Source: Rhizobium ruizarguesonis (GTDB taxonomy: Bacteria; Pseudomonadota; Alphaproteobacteria; Rhizobiales; Rhizobiaceae). From it: 64,000 bases of DNA. The notes beneath the pieces were generated by a model that ran no database searches, was not told where the DNA came from, and saw only the letters and a program-made list of their open reading frames with translations. Of the stretch, positions 27,102 to 36,487 are shown piece by piece. The position numbers were made by a program, and so were the translations under genes. Position 1 is the first letter of the stretch. The number at the start of each line of letters is the position of its first letter. The DNA is taken from positions 57,074-121,073 of the forward strand of contig NZ_PQIG01000066.1 in NCBI RefSeq assembly GCF_012349115.1. The letters run 5' to 3'.

Positions 27102-28292
27102 TCAATTGTCATAGGGGTCGGCGGCATCGCGCAGGCCGTCGCCGAAGAAATTAAAGGACAGGACGGCGATGACGACTGCGAGCGACGGCCAGATCAGCAG
27201 CCACGGCGCGGTCGCGACGGTGCGGATGTTCTGCGCATCTTGCAGCAGTACGCCCCAACTGACGACCGGCGGCTTGAGGCCGATGCCGAGGAAGGAAAGC
27301 GAGGTCTCGGCGACGATCATGGTCGGCACGGCCAGCGTCACGACCGCAAGGATATGGCTCGTCAGCGACGGCAGGATATGACGGAAGATCAGCCGCGCCT
27401 CGCTCGATCCGTCGAGCCGGGCGGCAACGACGAAATCCTCGCTGCGCAGAGCCAGGAACCGGCCGCGCACCTCTCGCGCCAGGCTGGTCCAGCCAAGCAG
27501 CGAGACGATGATCGTTATGACGAAGTAGACATTGACCGGCGACCATGTCAGCGGGATCGCCGCCGCCAGGCCAAGCCACAGCGGAATGGTCGGCATGGCG
27601 CTGACGACCTCGATGACACGCTGGATCAGCGTATCCACCCAGCCGCCGTAAAAGCCGGAGATGGAGCCGAGCACGACGCCCAGGATCAGCGACATGGCGA
27701 CGCCGACGAGGCCGATCGACATGGATACGCGGGTGCCGTAGACGAGGCGCGAGAAGACGTCGCGGCCGAGCCGATCGGCGCCGAGCAGATACATCGGGTC
27801 GTTCTGGTTGAGCGGGCCGATCAGATGCCGGTTCATCGGGATCAGGCCCCAGAGGTCATAGGCCGCGCCTTTGACGAAGAAGCCGATCGGGACGACCTTG
27901 GTGTCGTCGACGACGAAGGTGCGGCGCAGCGCCACCTTGTCGATCTCGACCTTGTAGCCCTTCACATGGAAATTGAACTCCGAACTGCCGTCCGGCTTTT
28001 CCACGAAGAAGCTGAAGCCTTGCGGCGGGGCATAGGTATATTGCGGCCGAGAGGTCATCGGCAAAGCCGGCGCCAGGAATTCGGCGAAGAGGCCGACCAG
28101 ATAGAGGAAGAGGATGATGGCGCCGGCCACCATCGCCACCTTCTGGCGGATCAGTTTGCCGGCGACCAGCCGCCAAGGGCCGATCGCGGCGGTCGAGACG
28201 GTCTTGCCCTGTTTCAGCGGGCTGATCGACGGGCCATCGGCAACAGTGTGAAGCGGACCCGCGTGGTTTCCGAAGGTTTCGTGCGTGCTCAT
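27102..28292 (-). CDS. Peptide-class ABC permease (DppC/YejE type) with long periplasmic loop
   Basis: The 396-residue permease is about 100 residues longer than ordinary OppC/DppC. The first helix (about 40-62) is followed by a ~110-residue periplasmic insertion containing [20 protein letters not shown], then [17 protein letters not shown], the conserved entry to the core helices. Long loops here are also known in YejE. The EAA-like stretch [20 protein letters not shown] is intact. Confidence 0.9.
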   Translation of the reverse strand: MSTHETFGNHAGPLHTVADGPSISPLKQGKTVSTAAIGPWRLVAGKLIRQKVAMVAGAIILFLYLVGLFAEFLAPALPMTSRPQYTYAPPQGFSFFVEKPDGSSEFNFHVKGYKVEIDKVALRRTFVVDDTKVVPIGFFVKGAAYDLWGLIPMNRHLIGPLNQNDPMYLLGADRLGRDVFSRLVYGTRVSMSIGLVGVAMSLILGVVLGSISGFYGGWVDTLIQRVIEVVSAMPTIPLWLGLAAAIPLTWSPVNVYFVITIIVSLLGWTSLAREVRGRFLALRSEDFVVAARLDGSSEARLIFRHILPSLTSHILAVVTLAVPTMIVAETSLSFLGIGLKPPVVSWGVLLQDAQNIRTVATAPWLLIWPSLAVVIAVLSFNFFGDGLRDAADPYDN

Positions 28293-28302
28293 CGCGTCCC
28301 CC

Positions 28303-29289
28303 TCAATTGAACCGGATGCGCGGATCGAGCAGCGCCAGCAGCAGATCCGACAGCAGCATGCCGACGAGGGTGAGCGCGCTCAGAAGCAGGATGAAACTGC
28401 CGGCGAGATACATATCCTGCGAAATCAGCGCGCGGAAAAGCAGCGGGCCGGCGGTCGGCAGGTTCAGCACAATGGCGGTGATCGTCACGCCAGAGACGAG
28501 GTGCGGCAGAACCCAGCCGATCGCCGAGACGAAGGGATTGAGCGCGATTCTGACCGGATATTTCAAGATGACCTTGTATTCCGGCAGTCCCTTGGCGCGG
28601 GCGGTGACGACATATGGTTTGTGCAGTTCGTCGGTCAGGTTGGCGCGCAGGATGCGGATCATCGCTGCCGTTCCGGATGCGCCGATGATAATGATCGGGA
28701 TCCAGAGATGGGCGAGGAAATCGCCGACCTTGGCGAGGCTCCAAGGCGCCTCGGCATACTCAGGCGAGATCAGCCCGCCGACGCTCTGGCCGAGATATTT
28801 ATAGGCGATGTACATCAGCGTCAGCGCCAGGATGAAGTTCGGCACCGCAAGGCCGATGAAGCCGAGAAAGGTGAAGACGTGGTCGCCGATGGAGTGGCGG
28901 CGGACAGCGGAATAGATGCCGATCGGCAAAGCCACGACCCAGACGAAGAGCAGGCTCAAGAGCGAGATTACCAGCGTCGAGCCCATGCGCGCCCAGATCA
29001 GCCCGGAGACGGGCTGGCCCCACTCGAAGGAGTAGCCGAAGTCGCCGCGGCTGACGATGCCCCAGATCCATTTCAGATATTGGACATAGAAGGGGTCGTC
29101 GAAGCCGTAGATTTCCTTCAGCCGCTCGATCTGCGCCGGATCGACGGTCTGGCCGCTGTCGCTCATGGTGGCGATCATCGACGTCAGATAGTCACCCGGC
29201 GGCAGCTGGATGATCAGGAACGAGATCAGCGACATGCCAAACAAGGTCGGGATCATGTAGAGCACGCGCTTGAAGATATAGCCAAGCAT
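28303..29289 (-). CDS. Peptide-class ABC permease (DppB/OppB type)
   Basis: The 328-residue inner-membrane permease opens with the typical [20 protein letters not shown] helix. It contains the cytoplasmic loop [24 protein letters not shown] and ends with LLDPRIRFN, all standard for OppB-class proteins. GGAGGAG precedes the ATG. A hairpin and 104 bases separate it from the preceding glycosidase gene. Confidence 0.92.
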   Translation of the reverse strand: MLGYIFKRVLYMIPTLFGMSLISFLIIQLPPGDYLTSMIATMSDSGQTVDPAQIERLKEIYGFDDPFYVQYLKWIWGIVSRGDFGYSFEWGQPVSGLIWARMGSTLVISLLSLLFVWVVALPIGIYSAVRRHSIGDHVFTFLGFIGLAVPNFILALTLMYIAYKYLGQSVGGLISPEYAEAPWSLAKVGDFLAHLWIPIIIIGASGTAAMIRILRANLTDELHKPYVVTARAKGLPEYKVILKYPVRIALNPFVSAIGWVLPHLVSGVTITAIVLNLPTAGPLLFRALISQDMYLAGSFILLLSALTLVGMLLSDLLLALLDPRIRFN

Positions 29290-29350
29290 CGAAACGTTTC
29301 TCCTCCCGTCGGGAACGCTGTGAGGCGATTCCCCCGGATCTTCACCCGCC

Positions 29351-29369
29351 TTCGGCCCTCCAGGCCGAA
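29351..29369. other. Intercistronic hairpin in glycoside operon
   Basis: TTCGGCC at 29351-29357 pairs with GGCCGAA at 29363-29369, with a five-base loop. It lies in the only sizeable gap (104 bases) between the glycosidase and OppB-like genes. It may mark an mRNA processing or attenuation point that lowers permease expression relative to the binding protein. Confidence 0.4.
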
Positions 29370-29393
29370 AGCGCTCCTCCGTCGCGTGTCACC

Positions 29394-31589
29394 TCATTTC
29401 CAGGTGATGTGCAGGACCTCCAGCCGATCGATACCAGGTACCTCCACCTGGGCGCGGCCATTCCCGAAGCTGAAGCTTGCGGCGCGGTCGGCAACGACGA
29501 GCCACGCCTTCGCCACCGATCGGCCCTCCGGAATCTCCACCGAAACGGTCTGCGCTGCCAGAGGGTAATTGTCGCGGATCGGACCTTTCATCATCATCGG
29601 ATTGGTGAGGTTGAAGAGGCTGAGCGCCAGGCCCTCACCGTTTTCGCGCAGCGCCAGATCGATGACGCCCTTGCCCTTGACGGTGACACGCGGCGTCTTG
29701 CCGAGTGCCCAATGGACGGCGTTGGCGATGAGCCGCGCATGATCGACCGCAAAGACCTCCCAGAAGATCTCGCCGATGTTCCAGGGGATGTAAACCGTGC
29801 GGCCACCCTTGCCAGTCTCGCGGGCGATGACGGCAGCGCCTTTCGGCTCTTCACGCGGATAGACCTCTTCCATCGGCAGATCGGGAAAGTCGGGGATATA
29901 AAGGAAGGGAGTCTTGGCATCGGCCGACGGTTCGGCGTGGATCAGGCGGGTGCCGCCCATGATGCGTTCGGCGTCGTCGAAATCCCGATTGATCGGGTGA
30001 TCGCCGGAAAGGGCGACATAGGTGTTCTTGACGATGCCGCGCGGGCCGGAGACGTATTTGGCGCCGAGCACGTCGGCCAGGCCGAAGTCGGCACGCCTCT
30101 TGCCGAATTCATCACGCAGCGAGGTCTCATAAGAGGCAATCACGCTGCCGCCGCGATCGACATAGGCGCGGATCGCCGCGTTCTGCGCATCCGAAAGGCA
30201 GGAGGCGTTGGCGAGAATGATCAGCTTGAAGCGGTCGAGGTTTTCCTCGGTCAGCACCTGGTCCGAGAGCAGCTCGAAGGGCAGCCGGGCTTCGACGAGG
30301 GCGTGATAGAGACCGAGATCGTGCTTCTCGGCGGAATGCCGCTCTTCCGGCGCCCAGTGGCGCAGCGTTGTCGAGGGATCGATGACGGCGATTTCAGCGG
30401 TCGGCTTCATGCTTTCCAGCACGGGCTCGACGGCTGCCTGCAGGCCGAAGGCGTCGGCCACCGGCTCGACCCAGCGTTTGTCGGGCACGACACCGTTGAA
30501 CTTGGTGAACCAGGCATAGAGACCGTGGGCAGTGCCGTCATTGATCCAGAGCTGCATCTCCTCACCCGAGGTGACGGCATCCTTCCAGCGATATTCCTCC
30601 TCCGGGCCGATCGAGGTGATCAGCACGACCGGGCGGTCGGGGAAGGTGGCGCGAATGCGCTTGCCGTTGCGGCCGGCCGACCAGCCGAGCTCGAGCCCCT
30701 TGCGGCCCTGATGGTCGACGACGAGGAAGGGGCAGTGCCTGGCGATGACCGAGAGGTCGAATTCCATCAGCGACGCGCCGCCCATGTTCGGAATGAAGCT
30801 CGCATGCGGGCGGATCGCTTTGACGGCATCGTCCCATTGCGCGATCATGTCGGTGAGCACGCGGCGGCGCCATTGCACCCAAGCCTGCCAGGCCGGATCC
30901 TCGGCATCGGGTTTTACCGGCAGGGCGTGGCCGGACATATCCTTGAAGCGGCGGGCGCTGTCTTCGCTATAATCGACGCCGTGGCCCTGCCAGCGATTGG
31001 CGAAGACCGCATCGATATCGTATTTGCGGACGATCTCCTTGACCACCTCAGGCATGAAGAGGCTGTTGTAGTCGCCATAGGCATTGGTGACCCAGACATC
31101 GGGATAGGCCCAGTGGCGGCGCGGCGTGCCGTCGGCATTGATCATCACCCATTCCGGATGGGCTTTGGCGGCATCGTCATGGATCGCATGCGGGTCGACG
31201 CGGGCCATGACATGCATGTCGAGCTTGCGGGCGGCGTCGACGAGCGCGCCGAAGATGTCCTTGTCGCCGAGATATTTGCTCACATAGTGGTAGGGCACGT
31301 CGCTCGGATAATAGGCGATATAGCCGCCGGCGCTGAGGCAGACCGCGTTCGATTTCGTGCGTTTGAAGACATTGATCCAGAAGGCCGGGTCGTATTTCTC
31401 CGGGTCGTCTTCCACGAAGGTCAGCTGGGTCCAGCGGGTCGCGGTCTTGAACCAATCCGGCGTCCTCAGCGTGTGGGTGTTCTGTTTTCTGGCGTCGAGC
31501 ATCGTCTTCATCCAATCATTGGCAAAGAAGGCCCCCGGCGCCGACCGGCTCGTCGGGCGCCTGGTATGGCTCATGAGGTTGAAGGCCAT
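29394..31589 (-). CDS. Poorly characterised glycosidase (GHL6-like barrel plus GH42-type middle domain)
   Basis: The 731-residue protein starts at an ATG overlapping the binding-protein stop (TAATG). Residues about 45-370 look like a TIM barrel (WTQLTFVEDDPEKYDPAFW, HVMARVDPHAIHDDAAKAHPEW, YDIDAVFANRWQGHG). Residues about 390-620 resemble the beta-galactosidase trimerisation domain (LSDAQNAAIRAYVDRGGSVIASYE), and a beta domain ends the chain. No signal peptide is clear, so it should act in the cytoplasm. The barrel resembles putative families related to alpha-fucosidases/amylases. Catalytic residues cannot be assigned with certainty, so the activity is inferred from context. Confidence 0.65.
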   Translation of the reverse strand: MAFNLMSHTRRPTSRSAPGAFFANDWMKTMLDARKQNTHTLRTPDWFKTATRWTQLTFVEDDPEKYDPAFWINVFKRTKSNAVCLSAGGYIAYYPSDVPYHYVSKYLGDKDIFGALVDAARKLDMHVMARVDPHAIHDDAAKAHPEWVMINADGTPRRHWAYPDVWVTNAYGDYNSLFMPEVVKEIVRKYDIDAVFANRWQGHGVDYSEDSARRFKDMSGHALPVKPDAEDPAWQAWVQWRRRVLTDMIAQWDDAVKAIRPHASFIPNMGGASLMEFDLSVIARHCPFLVVDHQGRKGLELGWSAGRNGKRIRATFPDRPVVLITSIGPEEEYRWKDAVTSGEEMQLWINDGTAHGLYAWFTKFNGVVPDKRWVEPVADAFGLQAAVEPVLESMKPTAEIAVIDPSTTLRHWAPEERHSAEKHDLGLYHALVEARLPFELLSDQVLTEENLDRFKLIILANASCLSDAQNAAIRAYVDRGGSVIASYETSLRDEFGKRRADFGLADVLGAKYVSGPRGIVKNTYVALSGDHPINRDFDDAERIMGGTRLIHAEPSADAKTPFLYIPDFPDLPMEEVYPREEPKGAAVIARETGKGGRTVYIPWNIGEIFWEVFAVDHARLIANAVHWALGKTPRVTVKGKGVIDLALRENGEGLALSLFNLTNPMMMKGPIRDNYPLAAQTVSVEIPEGRSVAKAWLVVADRAASFSFGNGRAQVEVPGIDRLEVLHITWK

Positions 31590-33514
31590 TAGGCCTTGTA
31601 GAACTGCTCCGGCATGGTCGGAGCGGGCGTCGGCCAGCCGAAGGAGTTCGGCATGATCTTCGTGATGTTCTTCATGTTGTTCTTGACGATGCCGTATCCA
31701 TCAGGCGGCAGCGAGATGCCGAAGACATAGAAGTTGTCGGCGGCGCCTTGCAGGATCTGCTTCATGACCTCGCGCTGGCCTGATGAGTCGGAAGTCGCCT
31801 TCAGCTTGTCGTAGAGCGCAAGCTGGCTCTTCGTGCTTTCCGGCGGTTCCTCGGCATTGGCATTGGCGCGGTCGCGATACCAGAGTTGCCAGGCCGGGGC
31901 ATACATGGCGTTGGCATCGGTCGGCACGTAGTAGCGTGGGTCGAGCATGGCGGCGACGCCGCCATTTGCGCCGAACTGGTGGGCGGTCGCGTCGAAATCG
32001 CGGCCCTGGCGGACGCGCGTCTCCCAGAGCGAACGGTCCATCGAGCGCATCTGCGCATCGATGCCGACCGCCTGGAACATCGGAATGACAAGCTGGAAGA
32101 GATCGAGGAAGACGGCGCGCGCCTGGTCGATCTCGAAGATGATCGTCAGGCGGCGGCCCTTTTCGTCGAGGCGGAAGTTCTGGTCGTCGCGCTTCGGCAC
32201 GATCTGGTCGAGCATGGCATTCGCCTTGTCGACGTCATAGGCCGTGAACTGCGTGGCGAGCTGCTCGTTGTAAAGCGGATCTTCCTTCTTGATCGACGGC
32301 TGGGCAGCCGCCCCCTGGCCAACGAGGACGGCATCGATCAGCGACTGCCGGTCGAGTGCGGTCGAGAGTGCCGCACGGAAATCCTTGTTCCGGAAGAGCG
32401 TCCGCTTGGTCTCGTCATTGTGGTTCAGGTTGAAGATGAAATTCATCACATTGGCCTCGGTCGAAGTCAGCGTGTAGAAATCATAGCCGCCCTGCTCGCG
32501 CGCATCGTAGAGAACCGACTTGTTGTTGGGTGTGGCGATATACTGGTCCATCAGGTCGACTTCACCCTGCATGGCCTTCAGCAGCAGAACCTGCGGGTCG
32601 GCGACCATCTGGTAGACGATGCGGTCCATATAGGGCAGCTGGTTGCCCTCGGTGTCGACCTTCCAATAGTAGGGATTGCGCTCGGCAACGGCGCGTTCGG
32701 TGTTTTCGCCGGGCGCTATCGTGAACATCCAGGCATGCACGCAGGGCTTCTTCGAGGAGTTCAAGAAGAAGGCGTTGTCGTCCTGGAAACCGGCGGCCGC
32801 CTGGAAAGAGGCGATCCAGCTTTCGAAGCCGCGTTGCTTGGCGAGTTCATCGGCCTTCGGATTGAAGTCGATGTGGAACTGCTCGAGATAATGTTTCGGC
32901 GTGCGCGTCGTCTGGTCGTTGTTGGCCCAGGCGACCTGCAGCGGGAAAAGACCGTTCGGCTTGTCGAAGGTGACCTTGAAGGTCTGCTCGTCGACGATCT
33001 CCAGCTTGGCCGGCTTGCCGCCGGACTTCCAATGATCCTGGCCGACGAAGGCGACGCGCTTGTCGGTAAAGACGGTGTCGTACCAGAACTTGATGTCGGC
33101 GGTGGTGTAGGGATGACCGTCCGACCACTTCATGCCCTTGCGCAGGCGGATCGTATAGACTCTGGAATCGGCGTCACCCTCGAAGGACTCGGCAACGTTC
33201 AGCGTCACGCCGGACCAGTCGGGCGTATAGCGCAGCAGCGGCTCATAGGCCTGGTAGCGGAACAGCATCGACAGCGAGCCACCGCCGACCAGCGCCATGT
33301 TCCAATCGCCACCGTATTTGCCGACGCTTTCGACCGGTTTGACGACGAGCGGATTTTCGGGAAGCCGGTCCTTCAGGGCCGGCAGGGCGCCGCTCGACAC
33401 CTTCGTTTTCAGGATATCGGCTTCCTTGAACTCTGTGGCGAAAACCGGCAGCGCCGGCAAGATGAATACGGCCGATGTCCCGGCCAGAAACGCACGTCGT
33501 TTCAGCTTGATCAT
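31589..33514 (-). CDS. Family 5 extracellular solute-binding protein, Tat-type signal
   Basis: The 641-residue protein starts at ATG 33514 with GGAGG upstream. The N-terminus KLKRRAFLAGTSAVFILP followed by VFA has the twin-arginine pattern R-R-x-F-L and a hydrophobic core, suggesting Tat export. The body shows the family 5 signature around RVYTIRLRKGMKWSDGHPYTTADIKFWYDT. Such proteins bind oligopeptides, nickel, opines or oligosaccharides. Genomic context (two glycosidases, LacI regulator) favours an oligosaccharide or glycoside. It is the first gene of the leftward operon. Confidence 0.9.
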   Translation of the reverse strand: MIKLKRRAFLAGTSAVFILPALPVFATEFKEADILKTKVSSGALPALKDRLPENPLVVKPVESVGKYGGDWNMALVGGGSLSMLFRYQAYEPLLRYTPDWSGVTLNVAESFEGDADSRVYTIRLRKGMKWSDGHPYTTADIKFWYDTVFTDKRVAFVGQDHWKSGGKPAKLEIVDEQTFKVTFDKPNGLFPLQVAWANNDQTTRTPKHYLEQFHIDFNPKADELAKQRGFESWIASFQAAAGFQDDNAFFLNSSKKPCVHAWMFTIAPGENTERAVAERNPYYWKVDTEGNQLPYMDRIVYQMVADPQVLLLKAMQGEVDLMDQYIATPNNKSVLYDAREQGGYDFYTLTSTEANVMNFIFNLNHNDETKRTLFRNKDFRAALSTALDRQSLIDAVLVGQGAAAQPSIKKEDPLYNEQLATQFTAYDVDKANAMLDQIVPKRDDQNFRLDEKGRRLTIIFEIDQARAVFLDLFQLVIPMFQAVGIDAQMRSMDRSLWETRVRQGRDFDATAHQFGANGGVAAMLDPRYYVPTDANAMYAPAWQLWYRDRANANAEEPPESTKSQLALYDKLKATSDSSGQREVMKQILQGAADNFYVFGISLPPDGYGIVKNNMKNITKIMPNSFGWPTPAPTMPEQFYKA

Positions 33515-33616
33515 AGGGGTTATCCTCCAAAAATCCGTGCCCTTATTCATTATTTTGCTGTTGGGCTTGGGATGAGGGAAAGATTACATTTGGATATTGT
33601 TAGGTAAAGCGTTATG

Positions 33617-33679
33617 TTTTCGTTAGTGCGAAAATTTCCTTTTGGGATGCGGTTGATATAGCCAGCGTCCCATCAACCG
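33617..33679. promoter_or_regulatory. Candidate LacI operator region
   Basis: Two dyads lie between the divergent binding-protein and lacI-type genes. They are TTTTCG-N6-CGAAAA at 33617-33634 and CGGTTGAT-N14-ATCAACCG at 33650-33679. The first resembles the size of LacI-family sites. Their position suggests control of both directions, but the binding protein is inferred. Confidence 0.45.
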
Positions 33680-33695
33680 AATGTAGGGGTGCCAC

Positions 33696-34715
33696 GTGGG
33701 AAGCAGAGGCCGGGTTACATTGCAGACGATCGCGCGGGAGGTCGGCCTGTCGAAATATGCGGTGTCGCGGTCGCTTGCCGGCAAGAGCGGCGTCAGCGAG
33801 GAAACGCGCGCACTGATCCGCGAGACGGCGCAGCGCCTCGGCTATACGAGGCCAGCCGGGCAGGGTGCTGCAGGCGAGGTCGCCGTGGTCTTTCACGACC
33901 TGGATGCCGTCAATAGCGAGCTTTATATGCAGGTTCAGAACGGCGTGCAGCGCGAGGCGCACCGGCTGGGCATGACGCTGCGCCTCCGCTGGACCCATAA
34001 TCAGGGGCAGCTGGAAGAGCTGGCACGCGCATGTGACGGACTGATCCTCGTCGGCCCCCATGACCGCGAGGCAGTGGCGGCGGCGAGTGCCACGGGCGTT
34101 CCGATCGTACGTTTTGGCTGGGTCGATCCGCTGGAGCAGGCCGACCAGGTGACGGGTACGGATCATGAGGCGGGGCAGGCGGTGATCGAATATCTGGCCG
34201 GTCTCGGCCATCGCTCGATCGTTTATGTCTATGGCACGCCGGGCTTTCGGGGGCGGCAGGAGCGCTATTACGGTGCCCGCGAAGTCGCCGAACGTTATTC
34301 CGATGTTACCCTACACGTTATGCAGTTCGACGAGCAGAACGGCTTCGCGACGGCCTACCAGGCACTGAAGCAAAGGGGCATCCGGCCAACGGCCTTCTTC
34401 TGCGCCCATGATGGGTTAGCGCTGACCGTGGTGTCCGAACTGCTCGGTCAGGGATACCGCATTCCCGACGACGTCTCGGTCGTCGGTTTCGGCGATTTTT
34501 CGCCGGCGACGCAGATCTCGCCGGCGCTGACGACGGTGCGCATGGAGGGGCAGGAGTGTGGCGCCGTCGGCCTACGTCTGCTGCTCGAACGCATCGAGAA
34601 TCCACGCCTGCCGGGCATGCCGGCGCGACGCATCATGATCGCCTCGCGGATCATCGAACGCCGCTCGGCCGGCCCCTGCAAGGTGGCTGTGAGCCTCGAC
34701 GTTGCCGATGCCTAG
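33696..34715 (+). CDS. LacI-family transcriptional regulator
   Basis: The 339-residue protein starts at GTG 33696. The N-terminal helix-turn-helix T-L-Q-T-I-A-R-E-V-G-L-S-K-Y-A-V-S-R and hinge region are typical of LacI, followed by a periplasmic-binding-protein-like effector domain with DGLILVGPHD, GLGHRSIVYVYG and PTAFFCAHDGLAL. It probably represses the divergent glycoside operon until its sugar ligand binds. Its 3' end overlaps the convergent TIM-barrel gene by four bases. Confidence 0.92.
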   Translation: MGSRGRVTLQTIAREVGLSKYAVSRSLAGKSGVSEETRALIRETAQRLGYTRPAGQGAAGEVAVVFHDLDAVNSELYMQVQNGVQREAHRLGMTLRLRWTHNQGQLEELARACDGLILVGPHDREAVAAASATGVPIVRFGWVDPLEQADQVTGTDHEAGQAVIEYLAGLGHRSIVYVYGTPGFRGRQERYYGAREVAERYSDVTLHVMQFDEQNGFATAYQALKQRGIRPTAFFCAHDGLALTVVSELLGQGYRIPDDVSVVGFGDFSPATQISPALTTVRMEGQECGAVGLRLLLERIENPRLPGMPARRIMIASRIIERRSAGPCKVAVSLDVADA

Positions 34716-35479
34716 CCAAGCGAAGCGATCGCTGCCTTGACGGCGTCCGCACCCGGCTTTGTCGGCCGGTATTCCAGACCGACTGCACCGTTATAGCCAT
34801 TAGCGAAGATCCAGCCGAGGCGGTGGGCAAGGTCGCTGCTGCCTGAGCCCGGTTCGTTGCGACCGGGATGATCGGCGACATGGACATGGATAACGCGGTC
34901 GAGGCGACAGCCAAGCACCTCCTCGGTGCTCTCGTCCATGACGGCGGAATGGTAGATGTCGTAGACGATACCGATCTCGGGGCGGGCGACGGCATCGATG
35001 ATGTCGAGGCCTTCGCGGGTTGAATCGAGGAAATAGCCGACATGGTCGATGCGAATGTTGAGCGGCTCGACGCCGAGGCGCACACTGCTGCCTTTGAGGA
35101 TATCGGCGCCCGCTCTCAGCGTTTCGGTGATCGCCCGGCGCTGTTCTTCGCGGGTCAGGCCCGGGAGATCGTCGCCCGCCTGGGCAATCAGCACCGGCGC
35201 GCCGAGGCGCTTTGCGACAGTGACGGATTCGGCAAGACCTTTCAGCCAGGTCTGCCGGTTGGCGGCGTCGGTCAGCGCGATCATCGGTTCGGCGACGAGG
35301 CTGGAGACGGCAAGGCCGGTTTCCTTCAGCGCCGCCTCGATCGCGTCCAGATCCTTGTCGGTCCAGCGCCAGAATTCGATCGCCGTCAGGCCGGCCGCAT
35401 GGGCGCGGCGGATGCGATCGGGAAAGCTGTCGCCCTCTTCGGCAAACAGCCACTCTATGCAGGCTGAATAACGTCGCAT
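34712..35479 (-). CDS. Hyi-like sugar-phosphate isomerase/epimerase (second paralogue)
   Basis: The 255-residue TIM-barrel protein starts at ATG 35479 with GGAGGAG six bases upstream. It shares with the product of 24559-25353 the segments VEPLNIRIDHVGYFLDST, VYDIYHSAVM and HVHVADHPGRNEPGSG, so it is a divergent paralogue of the hydroxypyruvate isomerase. The conserved Glu/Asp/His metal ligands appear present. It is transcribed towards lacI and away from the SDR. The substrate is unknown, but co-location suggests the same pathway. Confidence 0.85.
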   Translation of the reverse strand: MRRYSACIEWLFAEEGDSFPDRIRRAHAAGLTAIEFWRWTDKDLDAIEAALKETGLAVSSLVAEPMIALTDAANRQTWLKGLAESVTVAKRLGAPVLIAQAGDDLPGLTREEQRRAITETLRAGADILKGSSVRLGVEPLNIRIDHVGYFLDSTREGLDIIDAVARPEIGIVYDIYHSAVMDESTEEVLGCRLDRVIHVHVADHPGRNEPGSGSSDLAHRLGWIFANGYNGAVGLEYRPTKPGADAVKAAIASLG

Positions 35480-35622
35480 GAAAACTCCTCCCATCAGTTG
35501 ATGCAGGCATGCGACAGATCGGCGTCTGCCGCAAGAGGAGCGCGGGCGCTTGACGCCCGGTGTTCATTGGCGGAACACTCAGCACATCAGGCCGGGATCT
35601 CCGGCCGTTTGCGGAGGAAGAC

Positions 35623-36411
35623 ATGGATCTCGGATTGAAGGGAAAGACTGCCGTCATAACGGGTGCGTCGGTCGGCATCGGACTGGCGATCGCCGAGGGG
35701 CTGGCGGCTGAGGGCGCCGACCTCGTGCTGGCAGCACGCGGCGGCGTACGGCTCGAGGCGGAAGCCGCCCGTATCGCCGATAAGTACGGCGTCAGCGCCG
35801 CGGCTGTCGCAGCCGATGTGGCGACGGTTGGGGGAACCGAGGCGATCATCGCGGCGGCGGCCGCAAAAGGCGGCGCCGATATCCTCATCAACAATGCCGG
35901 CACCGGATCGAACGAGACGGTGATGGAGGCGCCCGACGAGAAGTGGCAGGACTATTGGGACCTGCATGTGATGGCCGCCGTGCGGCTGGCGCGCGGCATC
36001 GCGCCACAGATGAAGGAACGGGGCGGCGGTGCGATCCTGCACAACGCCTCGATCTGCGCCGTCCAGCCGCTCTGGTACGAGCCGATCTACAATGTCAGCA
36101 AGTCGGCGCTGATGATGTTTTCGAAGACGCTCTCGACCGAACTCATCAAGGACAATATCCGCGTCAACTGCGTCAATGCCGGCCTTATCCTGACGCCCGA
36201 CTGGATCAAGACCGCCAAGCAATTGACGGCGGAAACCGGCGGCAACTGGGAAGGCTATCTGCAGAGCGTCGCCAACGAGCACGCCGCCTCCAAACGGTTC
36301 GGCACGCCGGAGGAACTGGCCAACGTCTTTGTCTTCCTCAGTTCGGAGCGTGCGAGCTATTGCATCGGCTCGACCTATTTCGTCGATGGCGGCATGCTGA
36401 AGACGATCTAA
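35623..36411 (+). CDS. Short-chain dehydrogenase/reductase
   Basis: The 262-residue SDR starts at an ATG preceded by GGAGGAAG. The cofactor motif TGASVGIG, the NNAG motif, the catalytic Ser in HNASICA and the Y-N-V-S-K active site are all present, and the C-terminal SSERASYCIGSTYFVDGG is typical. It should be an NAD(P)-dependent oxidoreductase of a sugar or hydroxy acid. It diverges from the Hyi-like gene and may belong to the same catabolic regulon. Confidence 0.9.
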   Translation: MDLGLKGKTAVITGASVGIGLAIAEGLAAEGADLVLAARGGVRLEAEAARIADKYGVSAAAVAADVATVGGTEAIIAAAAAKGGADILINNAGTGSNETVMEAPDEKWQDYWDLHVMAAVRLARGIAPQMKERGGGAILHNASICAVQPLWYEPIYNVSKSALMMFSKTLSTELIKDNIRVNCVNAGLILTPDWIKTAKQLTAETGGNWEGYLQSVANEHAASKRFGTPEELANVFVFLSSERASYCIGSTYFVDGGMLKTI

Positions 36412-36487
36412 CCGAAGAGGTCGGAAAGCGCGCGGCGGCCGGTCTTTCTCGAGGCTGCCGGGCGTTTCTGTGGACGTTGCCGATACA

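Noticed and set aside
26676..28310. 544-codon plus-strand frame opposite the double ATPase and OppC-like genes
   Set aside because: Antisense shadow rich in Arg/Asp with no motif.
29409..31592. 727-codon open frame on the plus strand opposite the glycosidase gene
   Set aside because: It is the exact antisense of a well-supported gene, with low-complexity Asp/Arg/Ala-rich translation. Long antisense frames are common in GC-rich DNA with this codon usage.
31886..33607. 573-codon plus-strand frame opposite the family 5 binding protein
   Set aside because: Antisense shadow with no domain and no ribosome site.
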